Below are positions 44,601 to 55,972 of a DNA stretch of 64,000 nt, piece after piece. This DNA comes from Neolentinus lepideus HHB14362 ss-1. Lineage: Eukaryota; Basidiomycota; Agaricomycetes; Gloeophyllales; Gloeophyllaceae. The translations under genes were made by a program, and so were the position numbers. Under the pieces are notes generated by a model. The model saw nothing but the letters and a program-made list of their open reading frames with translations, had not been told where the DNA came from and made no database searches. Location: the NCBI GenBank assembly GCA_001632425.1, contig KV425551.1:1164996-1228995 (forward strand), read 5' to 3'. Each line of letters starts with the position of its first letter. The first letter of the stretch is position 1.

Positions 44601-45548
44601 CGTGACCGAGCATAATTTCTCCGATTGGCCGGCATACCTTGCTTTCAGCTACTGCGCCAGGGCCGTTTGACTTGCGCTTTCTATCGCAAAGTTCTAGTTC
44701 TGCTGAACACAGGAAATATGGAAGAGATATGAGTGTTATGCCTTTGCCGAGCTGTCTACCGAGTTTCGTTTTCAGGTCGCACGGGCACAGTTGTCTGGCG
44801 ATACATTTGTAATCTTCAAGTCACGGGCAAGGAGATCAGGACTCTTCAGGACTGCGTGTGCATGCATCCAGACAGATTTCCTCAGCTATCTCTAGGCGTC
44901 TTTCACGCGTGTCCACAATGTTTGCGGAATGTTGGTACCGTGAAGAGCCACATCAGTAACTTGTGGGCGCTGATCCATCTACATTTGTGGCCTTGGTATC
45001 CTCCATTCCTTGTCGATAATCGAGGGTATCGATCTGATTCCAGACCTGACGTGCGTACGAGACTCAGTCGGTACCAGCTATTCTTGCCATCCACACTCCT
45101 CCTTGAAAATTACACTTGGAATTGCTACGTGGGCTATGCATATCTGGAGGCCACCAGGGTCGACATCGCATACAATGAAATTAATATTGATCCTCGCTCT
45201 GCAGTTACGCATCAATACCCGACGGATTCACTTGAAAATAATGTTCTAATGTGCGGATGGAAGGCATCTGCCAGTGATTTGGCAACTGATGCGCCATAAA
45301 AGGCAAGGAAGTGTGCTTCTGAAATGTGGGCCACGCCACAGACAGGCGCAGCCGAAGCGTGTGCTGCATGGCGTCTGACGTCTGCAGCGCGCCCTATCAC
45401 ACGACCGACGCCCGGAAGGCGGGGATCAGCGCCGGGGATGCCACAAAGGGCGTTCTGTGAAGGGACACTAAGTCGACTCTTGTCAACGTCATCGCAAATT
45501 GTCTCAAAGTCCGCCTGCGATCCGAGCAGAATGCCGGTTGGGGTCGCA

Positions 45549-45556
45549 TATATAAA
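45549..45556 (+). promoter_or_regulatory. TATA box (TATATAAA)
   Basis: Consensus TATATAAA 162 bp upstream of the ATG at 45711. A CT-rich run follows it (around 45580-45600), typical of fungal transcription start regions. Confidence 0.5.
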
Positions 45557-45710
45557 CCCTCCTTGTCCTCTGCGCGCTCTCAGCCCTCCTCTCTCCCTCG
45601 TCGTTGCACCACACGGCGACCCAAGCACGTCGGCAGCTGTGACATTCCTACGAGGCACACCGTATCCGCACTACTAATAAAATCTCTAAACAGTCTTGCT
45701 TCATTCATCT

Positions 45711-48700
45711 ATGCCTCACAAACAGACTGCTAAGCCCCGTGCTTGGGGAACGCGTTTCGATTCTCTCGATTCTTCGCCGCCCTCGTCTCCACCCAGCCAG
45801 GATACTCCCGCTTTCGGGACTGATACCAAAGATCAGACACCGGAGTCGCCTACTATTAGGAAGAAGGAAGACCGCATGCCTCATGACGCAAGTGTTTTCG
45901 TCGGAAGGTTGGCCGCCGCTCCGCGAATGCTAAACCAATTAACTGACTGCTACCACCTAATGCGACAGCCTTCCGACCCATGTCGAACACCAAGAACTTA
46001 CAGGCCTGCTGTCAGAGCATCTTTCCCAGTACGCGGAAGTGAAGAATATCAAGGTAGTTCGCGACAGCAAAGGCGGGGTCTGCGCTTTCGTCCAATGCGA
46101 GGTCAATATATGCGCATATATTCATCTTCCCCTCTACGACGAGATCCTAACCTCGTGATTTCCTCAGGATGCTGCCGCTGCAGCACGCTTGATTCATACC
46201 TTACAGACCACACCGTGCGAACCCTTCATGGGCAGAACGCTTCGCTTTGAGCCAGCAAGAGCCTTTAGGACGTTACTGATTTCTTTCCGGTTAGTCTCGT
46301 TACAAGTCGCGAACCGAGGTGGCGTCGACACGTTCATCCACTAACGCCATATTGTGCAGGGCTCCCATTCAACTGGTGCCATCCGGTGCTGAGGATGACT
46401 TTGCCGCTAGTGCTGCCTATCAGGAATCTCTAGGCGTTCAGCTTGACCTGCCTGTGGCCATCAGATTCTGGAGACCCCGGGGCGCAAAGTGAGATTTTTG
46501 TTTTCGAAAAGCGCACCTTCGATAAGTCTTCCGTAGATACGTTTCTGTGCTGTACAACGATGAAGCATGTCAATTCGACGCGCACATTGCAAGAAGCGGT
46601 ATGGTCAATCACGACTCCGGCGCCAACGATGCTTTCGCTGGCGCGGGGGTTTTCCTCTGCCCCATCAAGTTCGATAAGGAGGTACGCTGTCCACCATCCC
46701 GCATCACTCCCATCTTGAACACTTTTCTGTTTCTGTAGGCTATTCTTAAGATTGCCTCTGCGTTCGGCAAAGTCGAGCAATTCAGTCCATATAGCCCTCC
46801 CACTGGTACGTGTACTATTGGCGGCAAGCCACATCTCTGCTGACAATTCCCTGCCTCTAGATCGGTTCGATGCTACCATTGGCAGCTATCCTTTCCCCCA
46901 CGATGCGCCTCGCGCCTCTTCTATGGATACCGGATGCTGGCAAGTGAAATGGGGACATAGAGATGATTGTGTGAACGCTTTGATGGTCTGTTCTCGTCCC
47001 GTATCGTCATGATCCCAACTCACTCGATCCACAGACCCTTCGCCGTATACCCTTTCTGACGGTGACTTGGGCTCATCAACCGAGTTCTTCAGTCCAGGAC
47101 CACCAACAAGTTTTAGGCTCTCCAACGATATATCACAGCACCCGCTCGGCGGCCTCCGGGCTGTTTTTGGCTGGAGCAACTTACCCCTTATATGTTCAAC
47201 TGAGTCACTATACCACCCAGATGCCCGGGTATGAGCGACAGGATTGTCGGAAAGTCAATTCAAACGAATACCAGAGGCAAGGCGAATGCGGCTACGCTTC
47301 TACAGCGTTTGGAGGTGGAAGATTGAGGACCGTTACTGAGTCATCTGGCGGGACGGTTCTCTCCTCTCCCTTGTCCAGACGTCCAGTCATAACTGGCCTT
47401 GGAGGGTTGGAATCGTCGCCGGGCATGGAATTCCTTAAACAGGATGGAGCACGGAAGATTGATTGGAGCGAGACGGAGTTCCCCCCTCTAGGCGAACAGG
47501 CTGCATCGACGACGAATAGAGACGATAGTAACGTTCAGGGAAGGTATTCCTTTTGACCATTGCACTATTAATTCGTGGTAACTGATTATGGTATTCACAG
47601 TAACTCTTGTGACGGACGCTCAAACCGCCTACCGCCTACCCCTCGCGGATTAGGACATCCTTTATCACAGGTCGTGGAAGCTCCAGAGACACCAACGCGA
47701 AGAGACGCATATTCAGACACTGACACTTCCGTTCCACCCACACCTGACTTTGTGACTTCGCCAATCACACCACGAACACCCGGCTTCAGCGTCTTGCATA
47801 CTCCTGTTAGTCACGACAATAGCCTTGGAGAAGTGGAGCATGAAGCTAGTCATCATGATGCTCCATACGGTGGTCCAGAAGCAAGGAAGTTCACTGGCGA
47901 GTCTGGTGGAATGCAAGTGAAGAACGGGTTTGAACGACACAGGGAGGTGGATCCGACCACTATATTTATTGGCGGTCTAGAGATGTTTGGACCCAACGCG
48001 TGGGACGAACAGCGAGTCCGGACTGTCTTTGAAAGGTTCGGTGGAATTGAAGATGTCCGAGTAGTCAAGCCATGTAAGTGAATGTCGTAATTTTGCAGCT
48101 ACGGGCGATGCATTGACGGATTTTGCAGTGAACAAGAGATCTGCCTTTGCGTTTGTACGCTTCGACAACACGGAAGCTCCTGCGCGTGCTGTGGCCGAAG
48201 AGGTTCGTCAAGGGACATTTTGACTTTCTATTATTTCTTCTGATGAATTTCAAAGCATAACCGCATTTACGACGGGAGACAAATTCGAGTGCAGCTACGA
48301 GACAACAACTCCCATCGGAATTCCAGCACCTTTAAATACGGCCGTGGTGGACGAATGAAAGGTTATCAGTGCGGCGCTCGACCCGGCTTTGGGAGCAGCG
48401 GCATATTGGGACTCGACTTGGGGAAGGATAGGTTTAATGAACCACGCAGAGACGAAGAACTCGGGAGAGGCCCAATGAACATGCCATCCCATGCCGTTGA
48501 CCGTGACACGTCGGGTGCTACCGTCGCGTCTGCGGAGCTGCAATTCCCGTCAATTAGCTGCTCTACTTCAGATACCGCGAACACAGAGGGGTCTTCTGTA
48601 GACTCTTTGGTTCGGAGTGAGAAACCGCCTATGTCACCGCCTCCGTCGTCTGTTGGGTCCTCAGTATCCTCAGCCGTCCCCGTTACTCCCTATCCGGTGG

Positions 48701-49705
48701 CGCCAATAGGTTACTATCCAGGACCTTGGATGTCTGGGTTCGGTCAGCCTTGGCACTATCCAGTTCCATATATGACAGGCTACACCGCACCTCCTCCGTC
48801 TGGTGCGCAGACTCCTCATTCCTATCCTGGTACGCCTGGCTCCTCGGATGCTAGTGGACCCACCGCGCAACCGTCGTGGATGGGTATGTATAGGGTAAGT
48901 CAGCGATACTATAAGTTTCTCATGGATATAACTCTAATGTCCTATTCCAAAGCCATTCATACCTTATGCTCCGTATCCTGTGCAACACGAGATTACTCAA
49001 GCTCAGTTCCCCGCCGGTCAGCCTCCATTACGACCTACGGGCTTTGTGCAGAATGAGCATGGGATGCTTGTCCCGGTATACCAGCCCGAGGCACTCGGAC
49101 AGTACATGTCCAACGGTCGAGACTCTAACCCCTCGCTCGCCACATCGACTTCCAGCGATGGTCAAGCAACTGCCCTACACTGGCCACAGCCTACTCCGCC
49201 TGTCATGTGTCCTCAGCCAGGCTTTCTCCTTCCTGTCCCCGGCGTTCCTGGGCATGGGCAATCTGTAGGACCTTCATCATGGCCCACGCAGCCCACTAAT
49301 GGATGGTCTTCTGGTCAGCAGTCGCACCCCGTCGTTCCAGTCGCGGAAGGCACCATATCAGGAGGCCCACCAGGCATTCATCCAATCCGAGGCCCTCATT
49401 CTCAACCCACTATGACTTATGGAAGTCAGCCGCTATATTTTCAGCAACACGGAGGTTATGCTCCCGGTCACCAGAAGCGCCAGCCGCGTAGGGGTAACCA
49501 ATTTATTAATGGACGAAATCACAGCCGGCGCTCCTCTCCAGATCGTTTCGCTAGAAGTGCAGGTCCTACTAACAACACTCTTGAACATTCACGTCTCGGG
49601 CAGAACCACGTCCCTTCAATCAATCCTGATCTTGCAGTTCCTCAAACGACTATGCAGATGAATGGTGAATGGAGTCGGTGGGCAAATGGTGGCAGCCAGG
49701 TGTGA
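45711..49705 (+). CDS. Multi-RRM RNA-binding protein with Pro/Gln/Gly-rich tail
   Basis: About 1,100 residues. After a disordered start (MPHKQTAKPRAWGTRFDSLD) comes RRM1 (ASVFVGSLPTHVEHQELTGL with RNP2, then GGVCAFVQCEDAAAAARLIH with RNP1). A divergent RRM-like middle region follows (VFLCPIKFDKEAILKIASAF, GCWQVKWGHRDDCVNALM). A further RRM lies near residues 560-640 (DPTTIFIGGLEMFGPNAWDE, KRSAFAFVRFDNTEAPARAV). The C-terminal third is rich in Pro, Gly, Tyr and Gln (YPVAPIGYYPGPWMSGFGQP and PLYFQQHGGYAPGHQKRQPR), a composition linked with RNP granules. Roughly ten introns; the first has its acceptor just before PTHVEHQ near 45974. The ATG at 45711 follows a TATA-driven leader. Probably an mRNA regulator of stability or translation; I cannot name an orthologue. 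Confidence 0.85.
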
Positions 49706-50953
49706 AGCGCTTTCATGGTAAAAAAAACCTTCGCTCTCTTTCTTAATTTATCTTCGCGTCTTTGCCATCTTTTCGTCTTATTATTCATTTATTATATTCT
49801 ACATTAACCTCGAACACTGTTTTCCATTTTCTTTTCGGGTCAATCAACAATATTGTAAATTAGTATACCTGCGATTGAAACAATCATACGTAGCATAGAT
49901 GTGTGCATAATAATGATATTACCTTCACCAGTATCCAAGCCGTTTATTCCACGAAAGCAGATACAACATCAAATAAGTTACCTAGATTTGAAGGATCATG
50001 CAAAAAATACATCGATAACGTCCTCGACAACCATCCACGGCTTGCAGCCAGTGACCTGGCTCTTCCCAAAATGCCGTTTGTCGTGAAGTCCCTGACCAGG
50101 CAGGAATAAGGGACATAAGCCGAGGGGGAGGGGACAGACGCAGGGTACGCTAGCCAAGAGTGTAGGTAATGGGCTGCCGCGGAAGGGAGCTGAGACTGGT
50201 ACAGGATAGATATATACGGTGAAAATATGAAAATTAACCACTCCAGTTCAGTGATAATCACTCCGCCCTGAAATCTGATTAGCCTTGCATCTTCATCAAT
50301 GTACAAGGCTGAAGACTTGTCATGGAATGACCTAATAACGCTCTCGGCACTAATCAGGATAAAGCTCTTGCTCAATTGTACGTCCGTAACGGTTATGATT
50401 ATGTCTCCGTGCATGCCATTCTCGATAGTTCACTAGGTGGCAAAAGTAGCAGCGGCCGCACATGTCCCGCCTACTAAGGCATAAGACAACTCGCATGCGC
50501 GGTCATACAAGGAGCATACTGGGCCAACACTAGGCAAGCGCACTTACTCAAGTCCTAAGCATGGACATGCAACCGAATCGCGACAGGCCTCGCAAAGATG
50601 GCTCGTCTCTGTCTGGCATTGGTATCAATATTTATTTGAGCCTAAAGCCGCCGATGACCAACGGCGGCGGCTCTTGAGATATATGCGCTGGCTAGTTCGA
50701 AGACATATAGACTGGCAGAGAGGAGATGCATCTTGCTCGACGACCTGAACAACCAGCGATGCGACATGCAGTCGAGTGTTGTACCGAGCGAGCCGCTCAG
50801 AGTTGTTTTCTCCCACGGCACTGATGCGACTCGATTGAAGCGCCGCGGCATGACTCTAACCCCTTTACGTAAGTCACCTTCCTCAGTCATCTCATCTCCT
50901 CCTCAAGCAGCCATGCTCGCACTATTTTATAGACCAAACTTCTCCCTGGCGCA
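49706..50953. other. Intergenic region, 1.25 kb
   Basis: Begins with the T-rich 3' end of the RRM-protein gene (A-run and TTTCTT/TTTATTATAT elements near 49720-49860). A 156-codon ATG-started frame on the minus strand (49944-50414) was considered and left out. The last 100 bp are the CFD1 promoter. No RNA gene was seen. Confidence 0.5.
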
Positions 50954-51926
50954 ATGGCTGCAATCGAGACGCCTGTTGCAAAACGGTTGAAGACGATCAA
51001 ACACGTTATAATTGTCTGCTCTGGCAAGGGCGGTGTCGGGAAATCGTCCGTATCGGTGCAATTAGCCCTCTCATTATACGCCTCTTCACCGATAGCCCGT
51101 GTGGGGATCCTCGATGTCGATCTGACGGGTCCGTCAATACCACGCATGCTCGGATTGGATGGTCGGGGTGTACTCCAAAGTAGTGAAGGATGGGTCCCCG
51201 TATATGCTGATGGCAGTGAAACACGACTCGGATGCATGAGTGTCGGCTTCCTACTGAAGCGAAGGGAAGACTCTGTAGTTTGGAGGGGGCCGAAGAAGAA
51301 TGCTATGATCCGCCAGTTCTTGAGCGATGTACGGTGGGGAGAGCTTGATTATTTGGTAATAGACACACCGCCGGGTAGGCTCGTATCGTTTGCAGATGGC
51401 ACTACGCTCACGATCATCCTCCGGTGTCGCAGGTACTTCCGATGAACATTTATCGCTCCTCGAACACATGGCCCCTGTACACTCGCGATTATCAGCAGTG
51501 ATCGTAACTACTCCTCAAGCTGTGGCTCTAATGGACGCGATGAAATGTCTGTCATTCACACGTACCGTCAATCTTCCTGTTCTGGGCCTCATCGAGAACA
51601 TGAGTGGATATGTGTGTCCCTGCTGTGGCGAAGTCAGCAATGTATTCTCGACCGGTGGGGGCCAGGAAATGGCCAGGCAGGAGGGGCTGACATTCCTCGG
51701 AAGCCTTCCTGTTGATACGGAGCTCGTCACTCTATTGGACGCCGCGGAAGCTGCAATGCCCGAACAAGCTGCCGATGAACCACCTCGTCGGACAGAACGA
51801 ACTTTCCGGCTTATCGATCAATATCAGCAGACGTCATCCTCAAAACTGTTCAAACCTATAGTCGAACGTCTCATCAATGCATTAGCTGGAGGCGGAGTCG
51901 GCGGCGATGAGACTGTCCAGGCGTAG
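50954..51926 (+). CDS. CFD1: Cytosolic Fe-S cluster scaffold ATPase CFD1 (NUBP2)
   Basis: With Nbp35 this P-loop ATPase forms the scaffold of the cytosolic iron-sulfur assembly (CIA) machinery. Two exons separated by an intron of about 62 nt (51371-51430) inside TPPGTSDEHL. The deviant Walker [21 protein letters not shown] is at residues about 20-35; then [86 protein letters not shown] (the CPxC cluster-binding pair) and [11 protein letters not shown]. About 303 residues, without the N-terminal four-cysteine extension of Nbp35, which is why CFD1 is chosen. All key residues are intact. The start at 50954 ([17 protein letters not shown]) is the first ATG before the P-loop. Confidence 0.95.
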
Positions 51927-52142
51927 AAGGGTTGTCAATGTCTGTATCATTTGAACCAAGACGACCACATTTGCCAGCATCCCATGAGGTAGAGCCACTC
52001 CTGTATCCATACTTTTATCCATGATGTCGTGCAAGGAATCAATCGCTTTCTTTCGGATGCCGATCCCGCATTCCTCATGATGAAACTTGCATTTCTTCGC
52101 GGGATCCGACTGTTGTAACTCACCTTTCTGCTTCCCCATCAT
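51882..52142 (-). CDS. Possible small antisense protein overlapping the CFD1 3' end
   Basis: An 86-codon frame starting MMGKQKGELQQSDPAKKCKF and ending [18 protein letters not shown]; its last 45 bp overlap the 3' end of CFD1 on the other strand. The middle (RKKAIDSLHDIMDKSMDTGV, MLANVVVLVQMIQTL) could form an amphipathic helix pair. A frame of this size is expected by chance many times in 64 kb, and I recognise no family, so this is a weak call. It would need transcript evidence. Confidence 0.2.
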   Translation of the reverse strand: MMGKQKGELQQSDPAKKCKFHHEECGIGIRKKAIDSLHDIMDKSMDTGVALPHGMLANVVVLVQMIQTLTTLLRLDSLIAADSASS

Positions 52143-52731
52143 GGACGACGCGTCGGCGGTCCCCTCACCGCGGAGAAACACCAGTCTCTATACATTCGGG
52201 AGGTTTGCGCGTCGGCTTGGACACAGTTTCAATGTGGACGGTCGTCATGGATGACGCGTTGCGCCCTTCCGTCGCTGAGGCTCGCGGCTCGGATGGTAGG
52301 CGACGGATGTTCCGGAACTGATAATCGAACAAAGGGCAGCTCAGGCGCTGTACTGGCGGTTGATCCTGAGCAAAGAGACGGGGCCCGCCCTCGCGCCTGA
52401 AAGTTACCTACTGTTACCTAGCGTGAGGAGACTCGGGTATTTGCGTGAGACGAGTTTGGTCGTGCAGCAGCGGCAGCAGGGGCGTGGCAGTGGTCGCGGA
52501 AGTATATTCTATTTATGGCAAAGCACGTTGTAGGTTGAACCTGCCTCAACCACAGTCCGTTCCCCTCCTTCATTCCGTCTTTCCATGAAGCCTTTACGAC
52601 ACGGGCTCTTCCATTCTACCCTCTATTGAACCGCTTCTACGACTTTAACGCCAACCTTTCTTCTCGTTTTGTATTTTACGACTCGCCTGAACTGCCTGCA
52701 CGACCCACCACTTCTACGACCATGAACGACT
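52143..52731. other. Intergenic promoter region
   Basis: About 0.59 kb upstream of the gene at 52732. CT-rich sequence near 52560-52620 looks like a transcription start zone. Nothing else is supported. Confidence 0.45.
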
Positions 52732-54466
52732 CTTCTTACGAACACGAACTCGCACAGCTCGAACATCTAAACATATCATCGGTCAGTCCCACGAATGCAA
52801 TGCACGCTCAGTTTCTGGATGAAGGTACGCGGGTACACCTTTAGTCGGATTGCATCGCTGTACAGTATAACAATCAGTCCTGCCAGACACCCCGTCTTCA
52901 GAGACTACCATGCCCCCTCCCCCCCTTCCCCCGCTCTTCTACGTGCCCCCGCCTGAGGATGAGGATGAGGAAACAGTGTCGATCCCCTGCCGCCGTCAGA
53001 TAGTGCGACGTCGCAGCAGCCATCTGGAGCGTTGGATCGAAGATCAGCACCGTCTATCCACGACATCGGAAGACACGGACGCGTATATTTCGCTGAACGA
53101 TGATGTGCCCCCGGTTGGAACAGCATGCCACCCCTACCTCGCCTATCCGCACCTCACGACACGCTACTGCAGCGAAGACGTCTACAAACAGACATTGGAA
53201 AGCTTTATTGTTGTTGATGACGACGACGTTAAACACGCGGACGCGGCGCTTGAAGGTGAACGCGGTGCCCAGGAGGAAGAGGTGCGCACTTCACGTGACT
53301 GGTCAGCACTCGCACTGAACGCGTGCATTTTAGGAAAAGTCCCGGGCCGGAACTCCGTCTCCTGCTATCGACATCTCGACGCCTCCTAAGTCACGCAAGT
53401 ACTCTGGTCTCCTGCAGGCCCCCTCTCCTCTGCGCAATTTGAATTTAGGCCGGTCCTCGAGACATTCGTCGTCGTCAACTGCCATCTCGTCTGTCTTGGA
53501 AAGCCCTGCTAGTTCGTCCGGCCTGTCGCACTGCCAATCCCAACCTGGACGCCTGTGCACTAGTAGCCAAGGTACTGCGCACAAACGTGGCCACAGCTGG
53601 GGATCGATACGTTTACCCGGCTATCGGTCATCGCTCGACGTGACCTATCGCAGCTGGAAATTCAAGTCTACGAACGCATTAGGGCACTTCTCATCCGGCA
53701 CCCAGACATCCCTCGGTTCGCATCCGATTGATGAGGATGACATTGCTCCCCCCAGGCCTAGCTTCTCGTCCACCTCCTCTGGTGCACGTAGTAACAATAC
53801 CATCAGCACCGATGCACCCGTGACCCCGAATGACTTCCCGATAGGCTCGGTGCAAACATTGCCCACATACGTCTCAAAGTACTCCTCTCCCCCGACACCC
53901 GAGTTCTCCGTCCCTGCTACCCTCGCTGGTCAAGATGTTCGTCGTCAGGCTGGGCAACCGAAGCGGTTGGCTCACAAGGCGAGCAGCATCCGGGCGCCCT
54001 TCGCCTCGAAGGCCCCGATCAACAACGCTACACTGATGGCACCGACCACTACGCCTCAAACGATGCGCTTTGGGACTCACGTGCCTGATATACTTGCTAC
54101 GCCCACGAGCAAGAAAAGAAGAAAGAAGTTGTGCATCACTGGCCTCCGATCAGGTGAAGTACAGAGGTTCGAGGCGGTGAAGAAGTGGTGCCAAGTAAGT
54201 GGTTTATCTCTTGTCTGCGCATTAGCTCTAACGTACGATCATTAGTCTTTCGGTGAATTGCGTGAAATCACTCGCGTGCCGAATGGTGATATATATGTTC
54301 ACTTCAGAAAGGCTGAAGTCGCTGACACTGTGAGCCGCCTGTTAAAGTCAAAACATTGTCGTCTTCCGCTTACACGCTCCAGGTGTGCCGACTGAACGCC
54401 CGTGTACACATTGACGGAGTCGGCAGTGTATCGTTGTCCTGGTTCACCGGGAAGAAGCCATTATAA
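52732..54466 (+). CDS. Disordered protein with C-terminal RRM-like domain
   Basis: Start MNDSSYEHELAQLEHLNISS. Exon 2 begins near 52880 (LPDTPSSETTMPPPPLPPLF) and contains RRQIVRRRSSHLERWIEDQH and the acidic ESFIVVDDDDVKHADAALEG. A 52-nt intron (about 53281-53332, GTGCGC donor) leads to SRAGTPSPAIDISTPPKSRK and a long Ser/Pro/Thr region (HSSSSTAISSVLESPASSSG). The C-terminal 80 residues form a compact domain, KKLCITGLRSGEVQRFEAVK, KWCQSFGELREITRVPNGDI, YVHFRKAEVADTVCRLNARV and LSWFTGKKPL, with strand-helix order and positions like an RRM (ITGL as RNP2, DIYVHFRK as RNP1). Two introns split it near 54195-54246 and 54331-54383. About 520 residues. Likely nucleic-acid binding; role unknown. Confidence 0.75.
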
Positions 54467-55972
54467 AATGTTGTTTGGTAGGTCGTCGTTGGCCTGGTCC
54501 CACCCTGCTGAACTGACATTCGCAGTGTACACTAGAACACCGTCACGACCCGTAACATATTGTGCTACGATCTAATTCTCTGTCAGCATCGATCGCTGTA
54601 CGCTCACCAAGCTAATCACCATCATGCATATATATGCCTTTTCATTTTCTCTGCAAATCCCACGAATCATGGGTCCGAAATTTTGCATTATGCCGTGAGT
54701 TGCGTTCGCCTTTGCCCCCTTTTCGACCTAACGGATCTTTTTCAATCTAGTACATTTCTCTCTATGCCTGCCTCATTCCTCTAACTCTGAACCATCATCT
54801 TCATTCGTCCCCAATTCACCCTACATATCTGCATTGACATTGTCCCCATCTACGTCACTATAATCTCACGACCTCGACATTTCTTGCATACGGCTCATGT
54901 TCCAGAATCTTTTTGAACATTTGGTGTATCATTCAAGTGTGTATTACATTTCTTTACGTTGATTATTTTCACACTACACATGGTGAGGGCTAGCCTCTGC
55001 ATTGGGCAATACACATAGCCTTGATTATTCCTTCGACGAGTGCGCCTCTTGGAAGCGGAAACCACACCGTTGGTACACCGTACCCGTCTACCACCGTGAC
55101 GCAGGGCTCGGATGAGCTTGCGAGTGGACCCAATGCTCTGAGGGATGGTGAGAATTCTGCGCGGGTCCAGGAAAGAGAATATGATATTATTTGTATAGTA
55201 AGTGTATACCCTGCTAGCGTATTTTCGTCGTCTTTCCAGAGTGGAGGTTAAGAACGTGATATGGAGTGAATTGCACTCACCTTCATGCACATGACGTACA
55301 GACATAGGCATCTAAGCCTGCGTAACGGTGGGGGTTATCTGCCATGAATGTCATACACTATGAGCGAGGTCCTTTGAGATGCATGCGTCACAACAATTTC
55401 GAGACGGAGAATGATGGAGACTGGGTCCATTTGATTACGATGTCACACACCCTCTCCTGCATACTCAGAGCGAGATAATGTACCGCTTCCTTGATCAAGA
55501 CCGGTAAAGATGTTAGCCGCGTAGGAGGGTGACACATTTACCAAACAAGAAGGATTAGATGATGAAAAAGGGCAGGTAAGAATTGGGTCTGTTTTCGAGC
55601 CCCAATCCACAGCGCAGTGCATCACAGATGAATCGATGACGAAGAGAGAAAAAATGTACGAGAATGTGCAGTGAGAAACGAGAATCGACATGACGGCACG
55701 CCCAGGTCATCGCAAGAGTGTGACAGGCGCGTCAAGCCGAGCCGTGACAATAGTATAGAAGGCAAGAAAGAAAACATAGACAAATAACTAGTGTCAATTT
55801 CATTTTCGTACGACAGAGACCAACTTGACCAAGGACGTTGCCAAAGGTGCCAGAGCCCTTGCTGGTCACAAGACAACTCGAAGGACGTGGCTGCAGTGTA
55901 CCCAGTCTGATAGGTAGAAGACTACATCAAGCCTACGTTGCGAAACAGTTCGTCGGTCAGTCAAAGTCTGCG
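54467..55972. other. 1.5 kb stretch without a supportable gene
   Basis: Both strands have short open frames, the longest 138 codons on the minus strand (54895-55311) and an ATG-started 82-codon frame (55443-55691). Neither has a recognisable motif or convincing exon neighbours. T-rich sequence at 54640-54850 is consistent with the 3' end of the upstream gene. Confidence 0.45.

Larger units (their letters stand above)
44430..45710. other. Divergent intergenic region, 1.28 kb
   Basis: Lies between the sirtuin and the RRM-protein genes. It contains an MCB-like cluster at 44582-44600 and a TATA box at 45549. Two open frames of 188 and 148 codons (44733-45299 plus, 45212-45658 minus) begin with GTG and resemble nothing; see rejected items. 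Confidence 0.5.

Noticed and set aside
44733..45299. 188-codon open frame on the plus strand between the sirtuin and RRM-protein genes
   Set aside because: It begins with GTG, has no domain or splice partner, and about one frame of this size is expected by chance in six frames of 64 kb.
45212..45658. 148-codon open frame on the minus strand over the RRM-protein promoter
   Set aside because: Non-ATG start, lies opposite a TATA box and CT-rich leader, composition unlike neighbouring proteins.
49944..50414. 156-codon ATG-started frame on the minus strand (begins MHGDIIITVTDV)
   Set aside because: The first third looks protein-like, but the remainder does not, there is no family match and no clear exon partner; frames of this length occur a few times by chance here.
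54895..55311. Open frames on both strands in the 1.5 kb gap
   Set aside because: Several overlapping frames look equally plausible, which means none is supported; no ATG-to-stop model with splice sites held together.
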